Origin: Candidatus Solibacter sp.
GTDB lineage: Bacteria; Acidobacteriota; Terriglobia; Bryobacterales; Bryobacteraceae
Direction of reading: 5' to 3'
Length of the DNA stretch: 5,077 nt
NCBI GenBank assembly: GCA_017883345.1
Contig: JADGNT010000452.1
Location: forward strand, 1 to 5,077
The position numbers and the translations under genes are program-made. Positions within the stretch are counted from its first letter, which is position 1. Each line of letters starts with the position of its first letter. The notes under the pieces were generated by a model. The model ran no database searches, was not told the DNA's origin, and saw only the letters and a program-made list of their open reading frames with translations. Shown here piece by piece: positions 1 to 5,039 of the stretch.

Positions 1-99
1 CGCTCTCCGCTCAGCAGGTTAACAGAATCTCCCATTATCAGACGGCGTTGGCGTCGTTCGGAGGAGCCGCCCCGCCCAGGCACAACCGCCCAGGCACAG
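1..99 (+). repeat. Dispersed direct repeat, copy A (possibly continuing left of the window)
   Basis: Bases 1-84 align without gaps to 1818-1901 with 73 of 84 identities (87%) by manual comparison. The first 43 bases match at 39 positions; the middle 17 are more diverged; the last 24 match at 22. After the aligned part, copy A holds a second copy of a 14-base unit that copy B lacks. The frame of the downstream DUF3052 gene stays open through the whole repeat to the window edge. Between copies, most differences in that frame change amino acids, so the repeat is probably non-coding. I do not recognise its family. The left boundary cannot be seen. Confidence 0.75.
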
Positions 100-416
100 T
101 CGGGGAGCTCTTCCCGGACCTGGATATAAGCGTGCAGGTTATCCAGAACCTGGATACCGCCCAGCCGCTGGATATCATCCTGTTTTTCACAACCTCCCAG
201 GCCGATCTGGCAGCATCCTTTCAGACCTTAACAACTTTCCTGAAAAGTCGTGGCTCTCTTTGGGTTGCCTGGCCCAAAAAATCATCTAAAATAGCATTAG
301 ATGTGGATGAAAACAATGTGCGGGCTGTCGGCCTGGCAGCTGGATTGGTCGATGTTAAAGTTTGCGCCATCGACGAAACCTGGTCCGGGCTAAAATTCGT
401 TTTTCGAAGATCATAA
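48..416 (+). CDS. DUF3052 family protein, N-terminally truncated or aberrant
   Basis: The 122-residue ORF from a TTG at 48 carries the characteristic C-terminal half of DUF3052 proteins: a hydrophobic strand LDIILFFTTS (residues 41-50), WVAWPKKSSK (72-81), and a conserved tail through VGLAAGLVDVKVCAIDETW (94-112) to the C-terminus. The family function is unknown; as I recall it, members resemble the core of a small Rossmann-like domain. Family members normally start with about 25-30 residues holding a GIKPG-like turn and a strand. Here that part is missing and residues 1-18 are encoded by repeat copy A. Homology seems to begin near residue 19 (GELFPDL). There is no ATG and no Shine-Dalgarno sequence before the TTG, and the frame is open to base 1, so translation may start outside the window, start at the TTG, or not occur. 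The stop lies 73 bases before the Fe-S gene on the same strand. It may be a decayed gene or a misassembly junction. Confidence 0.65.
   Translation: MASFGGAAPPRHNRPGTVGELFPDLDISVQVIQNLDTAQPLDIILFFTTSQADLAASFQTLTTFLKSRGSLWVAWPKKSSKIALDVDENNVRAVGLAAGLVDVKVCAIDETWSGLKFVFRRS
72..98 (+). repeat. Short tandem duplication inside repeat copy A
   Basis: The 13-base word CCGCCCAGGCACA occurs at 72-84 and again at 86-98, a 14-base period. Copy B of the large repeat has the word once (1889-1901). The extra unit is therefore an insertion by slippage in copy A, or a loss in copy B. Confidence 0.8.
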
Positions 417-475
417 AGTACATTCCACAATATCGTGCTCCATTGGGCGGCTTTGCCGCTTCCAACAGCCCTGTT

Positions 476-481
476 AAAGGA
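476..481 (+). promoter_or_regulatory. Ribosome binding site for the Fe-S protein gene
   Basis: AAAGGA lies 8 bases before the ATG at 490 and fixes this start. A small perfect hairpin (GCGGC, loop TTT, GCCGC at 447-459) lies just upstream. It has no T-tract, so it is not called a terminator. Confidence 0.75.
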
Positions 482-489
482 CGATCTTA

Positions 490-1770
490 ATGTCGCATCT
501 CGCCTCAAAATCCGCCTACGCTGAATTGATCGAACGCCTGAATCGCTTCCCCCAGGGAGCCCCCCCTTCAGAGACTTTATATAAAATCTTGCAGGTTCTG
601 TTCAGTGAGAACGAAGCCAGGCTGGTGGCAAACCTGCCTATCAAACCCTTTAAGGCCGAGGCGGCCGCCCGCATCTGGAACATGGATCTGCTGGAGACAC
701 GTAAAGTGCTCGATACCTTGGCTGGCAGGGCCCTCCTGGTGGACGTTGAACAGAATGGGGAAAGTGTGTATACCCTGCCGCCGCCTATGGCCGGCTTCTT
801 CGAATTTTCGATGATGCGCCTGCGCGGCAATATCGATCAAAAAGTGCTGGGCGAGCTATTTTTTCAGTACATGAACGTCGAAGAAGAGTTTATCCGCGCC
901 CTGTTCGTCGGTGGGGAGACCCAACTTGGGCGGGTTTACGTCCACGAGCCTGCCCTGCCCCAGGAAAACTCGGTCCAGGTCCTGGATTTCGAGCGCGCCA
1001 GCGAAGTGATCCGTTCGGCTTCCTTTAGGGGCATCGGGGTGTGCTACTGCCGCCATAAAATGCAGCACATGGATCGAGCCTGCCACGCCCCAATGGATAT
1101 TTGCATGACCTTCAATGGCTCTGCCGAATCGCTGATCAAACACGGCTTTGCCCGCGGCGTGGATATCCCTGAAGGCCTGGATTTGCTCCAGCAAGCCTAT
1201 AATAACAACCTGGTCCAGTTTGGAGAGAACGTACGCCAGGGGGTCAATTTTATATGCAACTGCTGCGGCTGCTGCTGTGAGGCCATGATTGCCGCCCGTA
1301 AATTCGGCAGCCTGCACCCTATTCACACCACCAATTATCTGCCCGAGATCGATGAGGCGCTCTGCAACGGCTGCGGCAAATGTTCGGCGGCCTGCCCGGT
1401 GGAAGCCATGACCCTCGTCTCTGCCAATGACCCCCTCCATTACAACCGCAAGAAGGCCAAATTAGAGGCCGACCTGTGCCTGGGGTGCGGGGTTTGCGTG
1501 CGCACCTGCCCCAAAGCCGGTTTGAAACTGGTCAACCGTAAGCAGCGCGTCATCACACCGATCAACTCCACCCACCGCGTGGTTATGATGGCGATCGAGC
1601 GCGGCAGCCTGCAAAATTTAATTTTCGACAACCGCGTCCTCTGGAATCATCGCGCCCTGGCCGCCGTGCTGGGCGTTATCCTGCGCCTGCCGCCTATTAA
1701 ACGGACCCTGGCCAGCCAGCAGGTCAAATCGCACTATCTCGAAGCACTTTTAACCCGATTGAAGATATAA
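490..1770 (+). CDS. 4Fe-4S dicluster ferredoxin-type protein with wHTH-like N-terminal domain
   Basis: This 426-residue protein looks complete. Residues about 25-115 resemble the winged-helix-like domain found at the N-terminus of a family of soluble 4Fe-4S proteins in anaerobes, ending in the usual TLPPPMAGFFEF stretch. The middle holds cysteine groups: CYCRHK at 185-190 with C198 and C205, then CNCCGCCC at 256-263. Two classical ferredoxin [4Fe-4S] motifs follow: CNGCGKC (292-298) with C302-P303, and CLGCGVC (330-336) with C340-P341. No signal peptide is evident, so it is probably cytoplasmic. A basic C-terminal tail (about 350-426) includes a hydrophobic stretch ALAAVLGVILRLPP that could be an amphipathic or membrane-contacting helix. 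Family knowledge supports electron transfer; the partner and reaction are unknown. The extra cysteines suggest at least one further metal or Fe-S site (inference). A good ribosome binding site precedes it, and it may be co-transcribed with the DUF3052 gene. Confidence 0.88.
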   Translation: MSHLASKSAYAELIERLNRFPQGAPPSETLYKILQVLFSENEARLVANLPIKPFKAEAAARIWNMDLLETRKVLDTLAGRALLVDVEQNGESVYTLPPPMAGFFEFSMMRLRGNIDQKVLGELFFQYMNVEEEFIRALFVGGETQLGRVYVHEPALPQENSVQVLDFERASEVIRSASFRGIGVCYCRHKMQHMDRACHAPMDICMTFNGSAESLIKHGFARGVDIPEGLDLLQQAYNNNLVQFGENVRQGVNFICNCCGCCCEAMIAARKFGSLHPIHTTNYLPEIDEALCNGCGKCSAACPVEAMTLVSANDPLHYNRKKAKLEADLCLGCGVCVRTCPKAGLKLVNRKQRVITPINSTHRVVMMAIERGSLQNLIFDNRVLWNHRALAAVLGVILRLPPIKRTLASQQVKSHYLEALLTRLKI

Positions 1771-1817
1771 TAAAAATCCTTTTCATGACGATAGGACGGA
1801 TTAGAGACGTTGCCGCT

Positions 1818-1902
1818 CGCTCTCCGCTCAGCCGGTTAACAGAATTTCCCGCTATCAGACACCGCGGGCGGCGTTCGGAAGAGCCGCTCCGCCCAGGCAC
1901 AG
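1818..1902 (+). repeat. Dispersed direct repeat, copy B
   Basis: This is the second copy of the repeat at 1-99, in the same orientation and 1817 bases downstream. It begins 47 bases after the Fe-S gene stop. Similarity ends right after the word CCGCCCAGGCACAG at 1889-1902. It contains GC-rich complementary words (GGGCGG at 1866-1871 and CCGCCC at 1889-1894) that could form a hairpin. Downstream of its right end the sequence becomes markedly GC-richer. Confidence 0.78.
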
Positions 1903-2046
1903 GACGCGCGACTGAGCACGGCCGATCGCGCAAGGCGTCACCCGGGGCGCCTCGGACGCCGGTTCAGGCTCGTGCAGTCGACAAGCCTCCCGAGACCCGG
2001 ATAGCGTAACCGCGCCCGTCTTCGAGGCGCCTCCGGACCTCCTCCC

Positions 2047-2062
2047 CGGACCGGCGGGTCCG
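2047..2062. other. Perfect short hairpin in the intergenic region
   Basis: CGGACC, loop GGCG, GGTCCG forms a perfect 6-bp stem with a 4-base loop. Neither side has a run of T, so it does not fit a Rho-independent terminator. It may be incidental in such GC-rich DNA. Confidence 0.45.
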
Positions 2063-2202
2063 AGTTACTGCAAAGATCTCCTTCCGCCCGCGCCCCGACT
2101 TTCTGGCCATCGATCTGAGTTCCACTTCGGCGGGCGGGTCCGATCCCGAGAGAGTGAGTGAGGCCACCAGGCGACCCGTGGCACAATCGTCGAGTCGCAA
2201 CA

Positions 2203-3072
2203 ATGATGCCCACACCGCTCGACACGATTCGCGTTCGTCGCCTGACGGTCGACGACATCGACCCGGCCGCTCGTCTTCTCACCTCGGCCTTTGGCGGAAC
2301 CCAGGATCGCAAAGCGGATCTCCACCGCTTCTTCCGAATCCAGCCGGACGGCGGCATCGTGGCAACCTGCGCCGGTGAGTTGCTCGGCATGGTGGGCTCG
2401 TTGGAATTCGAGCCCTTCGTCTGCATCGGGATGATGGCCGTGGATCCCCGATACCAGCGTGGCGGCATTGGCCGCCTGTTGATGGAACGTCTTCTCGATT
2501 CAATCGACCGGCGGGGTTGGCGGATGTCGATTCTCGAAGCGTCGCGCTCCGGCGCCCGGCTGTACCCCAAGATGGGCTTCGTCGATGAGGGCGAGACGCA
2601 CCAATTTCGCCTCGCCGACCACGTTCCGTCCGGGGGACCTCCTCCTTCCCGGGTTTACGCGCTGCAATCGCAGGACCTTCCCGCGCTCGAGGACTTCGAT
2701 GCCCCGGTTTTCGGGGCGCGGCGCGGACGGGTGCTTGCCGCCTACCTGGCCGACTTTCCCGATCGTGCGTTCTTCACTCGAGACCCGGAGGGAGAGATCA
2801 CGGGGTACATGATCGCGCAGCCCCAGAGGCTGGGACCGTGGGTCGCGCGAGCGCCCCAGGCGCTCGACGACCTCCTTCAGGCCGCTCTGCGGTTGACGTA
2901 TACCGGCTCGCCCCGCGTGCTCGTCCCGGACTGCAGTCACGGTGGAATCGTGCTGCTCCAGCACTGTGGGTTCGAGTTCGTGGAAACCCACCGGCGCATG
3001 CGCCGGGGAGGCGAAGGTTCCCTCGGTCGCCGCGGCTCGATTGTTGGCCTGGCCAGCTACTTCATCGGCTGA
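2203..3072 (+). CDS. GNAT family N-acetyltransferase with C-terminal second acetyltransferase-like domain
   Basis: From the ATG at 2203 the protein has 289 residues. The N-terminal GNAT domain (about 8-135) begins with IRVRRLTVDDID and contains the acetyl-CoA loop in MMAVDPRYQRGGIGRLLM (77-94), matching the Q/R-x-x-G-x-G/A motif. It closes with the usual ARLYPKMGF strand-helix (118-126). The second half (about 155-289), with VFGARRGRVLAAYL (169-182), GYMIAQPQRLGPWVA (201-215) and a terminal RRMRRG...LASYFIG stretch, resembles the Acetyltransf_18-type domain that often follows GNAT in this architecture. Predicted activity is acetyl transfer from acetyl-CoA to a small amine; the substrate cannot be told. 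An in-frame GTG at 2158 would add 15 residues, but homology starts after 2203, so the ATG is preferred. Neither start has a good Shine-Dalgarno sequence. It converges on the SagB-like gene with 33 bases between stops. Confidence 0.85.
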   Translation: MMPTPLDTIRVRRLTVDDIDPAARLLTSAFGGTQDRKADLHRFFRIQPDGGIVATCAGELLGMVGSLEFEPFVCIGMMAVDPRYQRGGIGRLLMERLLDSIDRRGWRMSILEASRSGARLYPKMGFVDEGETHQFRLADHVPSGGPPPSRVYALQSQDLPALEDFDAPVFGARRGRVLAAYLADFPDRAFFTRDPEGEITGYMIAQPQRLGPWVARAPQALDDLLQAALRLTYTGSPRVLVPDCSHGGIVLLQHCGFEFVETHRRMRRGGEGSLGRRGSIVGLASYFIG

Positions 3073-3105
3073 CCCTCGGCGGTGTCCCTCGCTCGCACTA
3101 TCCCC

Positions 3106-3873
3106 CTACTCGACCTTGCCCACCGGCGCGCAGTAGATCGCAAACTCGTCTTGCCCATCGACGCCGAGAAGGCGGTCCACCTTGTCCTGATCGTAGGCGT
3201 CGAGCGCGCAAGTGCCCGCTCCGATGGCGGTGCAGGCAAGATACAGGTTCTGGCACAGGTGTCCGGCATCGAGCGCAATGAGCTTGGGAGAGAGAAAACT
3301 GTAACGCCATTCGGTGCGATAGGGAATCGTCGTCCAGATGAAGATCACCGCGCCGCCATAGTTCTGTTTGTTGGTCGCGTCATTCACCTTCTGATACAAG
3401 TCCGGCTCGGTGCGCAGAAGAGACAACTTGTGCTCCAGCGGCAGATAACGATACAAGCCGGGTTTCAAATCCCGCACCCGTTGGATGCACAGGTAGGTTT
3501 CGAACGGATGCCTCGAGCCGCCCGATGGCACCGTGCGCCGCGACACCCGTCCTTCTTGCACCAGCTCGCGAACCCCCTGGGTTGCCCAGAGCAGGAAACT
3601 CAGTTCTTCCAATGTCAGGCGCTCATCCGTGAACGTGCGATGGCTCATGCGAATGCGAATCGCGTCGATCAACGGCATCCTGCCGACGGCGAAGTCCCCG
3701 GGCGCCACGAGATCGACCAGTAACGCATCGGGCGGAACGGGTTCTTCCAGCGGCGGGTACGGTACACCCCTCTTCTGATCGGTTTCGCTCCTGCGCCAAG
3801 TCTCCCACTCATCGGATTTCAAGACCCCACGTCCGGCCGTGATCCTGTCCCTGGTCGTCCAAGTCGTATTCAT
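3106..3873 (-). CDS. SagB/ThcOx-type nitroreductase-fold dehydrogenase
   Basis: The 255-residue protein matches the SagB/ThcOx branch of the FMN-dependent nitroreductase fold. Visible landmarks are RMSHRTFTDERLTLEELSFL (75-94; the R-x-S-x-R FMN-binding start of the fold), PSGGSRHPFETYL (116-128), and GHLCQNLYLACTAIGAGTC (204-222), followed by the C-terminal FAIYCAPVGK. Known members oxidise azolines to azoles in thiazole/oxazole-modified peptides (SagB, ThcOx), but many stand-alone homologues have no known substrate. No YcaO cyclodehydratase or precursor peptide gene is seen nearby, so a peptide-modifying role is not supported here. No signal peptide or membrane segment is seen. The ATG at 3873 is supported by a strong ribosome binding site. 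About 65 residues precede the fold, a usual length for this branch. It lies downstream of the cassette array on the same strand and is probably a flanking chromosomal gene, not a cassette. Confidence 0.87.
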   Translation of the reverse strand: MNTTWTTRDRITAGRGVLKSDEWETWRRSETDQKRGVPYPPLEEPVPPDALLVDLVAPGDFAVGRMPLIDAIRIRMSHRTFTDERLTLEELSFLLWATQGVRELVQEGRVSRRTVPSGGSRHPFETYLCIQRVRDLKPGLYRYLPLEHKLSLLRTEPDLYQKVNDATNKQNYGGAVIFIWTTIPYRTEWRYSFLSPKLIALDAGHLCQNLYLACTAIGAGTCALDAYDQDKVDRLLGVDGQDEFAIYCAPVGKVE

Positions 3874-3880
3874 GCGACTG

Positions 3881-3886
3881 TCTCCT
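3881..3886 (-). promoter_or_regulatory. Ribosome binding site of the SagB-like gene
   Basis: On the minus strand AGGAGA lies 7 bases before the ATG at 3873, confirming that start. Confidence 0.8.
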
Positions 3887-3927
3887 ATCCACCCGCGCGC
3901 CGCCCGCGAGCGCGCTGAAACCTGAGA

Positions 3928-3947
3928 ATGTCACGCCAGTATGTCAC
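3928..3947 (-). promoter_or_regulatory. Paired heptamer direct repeat upstream of the SagB-like gene (candidate operator)
   Basis: On the minus strand the heptamer GTGACAT occurs twice, separated by ACTGGC (13-base period), about 55 bases before the SagB-like start. The spacing and position would suit a transcription factor site or overlapping -35-like elements, but no clear -10 partner was identified. This rests on pattern only. Confidence 0.3.
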
Positions 3948-3971
3948 CGGACGCTGATTGGCGGCGCCGCT

Positions 3972-4214
3972 TCAGAAGAACCAAGCGATGCCAACGGGGC
4001 GCGCTGGTGCGCTTAATGATTCGTTCGTGAAAACATCAAGTGAATCACTCTCAACCGTCGTGTTGTCGGAAAACTTCACCTCGTATTTGATGGTAGCATG
4101 GTCACCGGATTCTCCCGCCAGCTTCGCCTGTTTGTCGAAGGCTCGGCCGATTCGCTGCAAATCGTCCTCGGTGAAGACCTTCTCGGTTACGATGATCTTA
4201 CGCGTCTGTTTCAC
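3972..4214 (-). CDS. Unknown 80-residue cassette protein, possibly C-terminally truncated
   Basis: I do not recognise this protein with certainty. From a GTG at 4214 it starts VKQTRKIIVTEKVFTEDDLQ, then a charged helical segment (residues about 18-36), then a beta-like stretch YEVKFSDNTTVESDSLDVF (about 44-62). It ends in APARPVGIAWFF. It has no signal peptide or membrane helix. The GTG is chosen because a strong GGAGGA-type ribosome binding site lies 8 bases upstream. An in-frame ATG at 4283, inside the attC, would add 23 residues that look like attC translation. Immediately upstream is a complete attC, so this is positioned as the next gene of a minus-strand cassette array. Downstream no canonical attC is found before the SagB-like gene. 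The fold ends abruptly after one helix and a beta segment, so the ORF may be the N-terminal part of a longer protein whose remainder was lost at a junction. Confidence 0.6.
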   Translation of the reverse strand: MKQTRKIIVTEKVFTEDDLQRIGRAFDKQAKLAGESGDHATIKYEVKFSDNTTVESDSLDVFTNESLSAPARPVGIAWFF

Positions 4215-4222
4215 GGTCGCGG

Positions 4223-4232
4223 TCCTCCTCCC
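4223..4232 (-). promoter_or_regulatory. Ribosome binding site for the 80-residue ORF
   Basis: On the minus strand GGGAGGAGGA lies 8 bases before the GTG at 4214. It sits a few bases past the attC simple site, so this cassette carries its own ribosome binding site. It decides the GTG start over the attC-internal ATG at 4283. Confidence 0.7.
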
Positions 4233-4235
4233 GCA

Positions 4236-4295
4236 TTCTAACGGCTCGGCATCAGCCGCGGCGCGAAGCGCCGTCAGCTGCATGCCGTGTTAGAC
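4236..4295 (-). mobile_element. attC: Integron attC recombination site (complete, 60 bp)
   Basis: Read on the minus strand, the site opens with R'' GTCTAAC (4295-4289), a perfect RYYYAAC. It closes with R' GTTAGAA (4242-4236), which fits GTTRRRY except for the last base. Between them are imperfectly complementary arms: CGGCATGCAGC against GCTGATGCCG, with one unpaired G in the R''-side arm. A terminal hairpin, CGGCGC-TTC-GCGCCG, lies at the centre. Length, core sites, arms and the extrahelical base on the R'' side all match attC. That extra base places the top strand on the minus strand, in agreement with the flanking gene orientation. It belongs to the protease cassette upstream of it. Confidence 0.93.
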
Positions 4296-5039
4296 AGCCT
4301 TCGTCGCCCGATCGCTGGTTCAGTAGGTTCCGAATAACGACCCCGACGATCACTGTTGTGACGGCGAGGTCGAGCAGCCCGGCGCCACCCGCCGAGCCGA
4401 ACAACCACTCCGCACCGACGTACTGGACTTCGAAAGGTCCGTGCGTGAGGTCAATCGTCCCCGTGCCGATGAATAGCCATACTGAAAGGTTCTTGCTGAC
4501 GTGCCAGGCCCCAGGGATCCACAGGCTGCCGGTCGCGACAAACGCAAGCGCGAAGCCGATCCCGTCGACAAAGAGAATGACCATGTCGACGAACGAGCGC
4601 CCGCTGTGTGCCGCGGCGAACACCGCCGCACTCACACCGACTGCCACCGCCGGGTGGGTCCAACGGCGGAGTTCCGACACGAGTGCACCACGAAAGATGA
4701 GTTCCTCAAACAGCACGAACGCAGTCTTGACTGCCACGCCCGCACATGCGAGCGCGACCCACCGAAAGGAGGGTGCGCCCGTTGGCGCAATCTGAGCCCA
4801 ACCTCCAAGCAGTCCGATGAGCGGAACGACAACAACGGAGGCAACGCCAGCTACGGCACCGACGAGCAGAAGAGCACGCGACGGCCGGCGAGAGAACCAC
4901 TGCCGTAGCAGGGTATTGAGCGGAAACGTTCCAGGCTCACGCGCTCGAACAACAACACTGACCAACGCCGCGAGACTGGCGATGAGCGCAACGTCCCGAA
5001 GAAGTCTCATTGTCACGGGAGCCTGTCAGGGCTGTCTAA
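4242..5039 (-). mobile_element. Integron gene cassette carrying a CPBP protease homologue
   Basis: Integrase cuts attC between G and TT of the GTT core. The two cut points visible here (between 5040 and 5039, and between 4242 and 4241, on the minus strand) delimit a cassette of about 798 bp with one gene and its attC. The gene fills nearly all of it. Its start is only 23 bases past the upstream R' core and its stop lies inside its own attC, as is typical of compact cassettes. No cassette promoter is evident, so expression would depend on an upstream promoter. Confidence 0.88.
4252..5010 (-). CDS. CPBP family intramembrane glutamic endopeptidase (CAAX protease-like)
   Basis: From the ATG at 5010 the protein has 252 residues. 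The three CPBP/Abi motifs are present: FEELIFRG with E102, E103 and R107 (EExxxR), FAAAH ending in H135 (FxxxH), and HVSKN with H170 and N174 (HxxxN). Several hydrophobic segments (about 5-22, 46-68, 84-101, 122-135, 142-160, 165-182, 212-228) indicate an integral membrane protein. Family members include CAAX prenyl endopeptidases and bacterial proteins linked to bacteriocin immunity or maturation; the substrate here is unknown. A GTG two codons upstream (5016) is an alternative start; neither start has a clear Shine-Dalgarno sequence. The last 14 residues (from C239) are encoded by the attC, because the TGA stop lies at 4252-4254 inside it. All catalytic residues are present, so activity is plausible. 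It is the sole gene of its integron cassette. Confidence 0.88.
   Translation of the reverse strand: MRLLRDVALIASLAALVSVVVRAREPGTFPLNTLLRQWFSRRPSRALLLVGAVAGVASVVVVPLIGLLGGWAQIAPTGAPSFRWVALACAGVAVKTAFVLFEELIFRGALVSELRRWTHPAVAVGVSAAVFAAAHSGRSFVDMVILFVDGIGFALAFVATGSLWIPGAWHVSKNLSVWLFIGTGTIDLTHGPFEVQYVGAEWLFGSAGGAGLLDLAVTTVIVGVVIRNLLNQRSGDEGCLTRHAADGASRRG

Larger units (their letters stand above)
1771..2202. other. Gene-free interval between the Fe-S gene and the acetyltransferase gene
   Basis: Apart from repeat copy B, I see no gene here. Open frames in this GC-rich stretch give arginine- and proline-rich translations without recognisable motifs and look like by-products of high GC. No tRNA, intrinsic terminator with a T-tract, or convincing promoter was found. 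An 11-base direct repeat GGCGGGTCCGA occurs at 2053-2063 and 2133-2143, upstream of the acetyltransferase start. Confidence 0.6.

Noticed and set aside
856..1440. A 194-residue minus-strand open frame inside the Fe-S gene.
   Set aside because: It is antisense to the cysteine motifs of a clearly real gene and has no recognisable domain of its own.
1..1902. The two large direct repeats as attC sites of a further cassette.
   Set aside because: They lack paired RYYYAAC/GTTRRRY cores and the long imperfect palindrome of attC. The GTTAAC words they contain do not fit the core consensus.
1785..2009. A plus-strand open frame of 74 residues starting just before repeat copy B.
   Set aside because: It runs through the repeat and the composition junction, its translation is low-complexity and basic, and it has no ribosome binding site.
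2047..2062. The intergenic hairpin as an intrinsic terminator.
   Set aside because: There is no T-rich tract on either side, and the upstream gene ends about 280 bases earlier.
1938..2570. A 210-residue minus-strand open frame overlapping the acetyltransferase gene.
   Set aside because: The translation is arginine- and serine-rich without motifs, and it is antisense to a well-supported GNAT gene in GC-rich DNA.
3082..3723. A 213-residue plus-strand open frame opposite the SagB-like gene.
   Set aside because: It is a mirror frame of a well-supported gene, with no motif and no ribosome binding site.
3976..4030. Possible degenerate attC at the end of the 80-residue ORF: arms AAGCGATGCCA and TGGTGCGCTT pair with one bulged A, and a CGTTCG lies outside.
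   Set aside because: The core sites do not fit RYYYAAC and GTTRRRY on either strand, and the bulge is on the side expected for the opposite orientation. It could be a decayed site, but the evidence is too weak to call.
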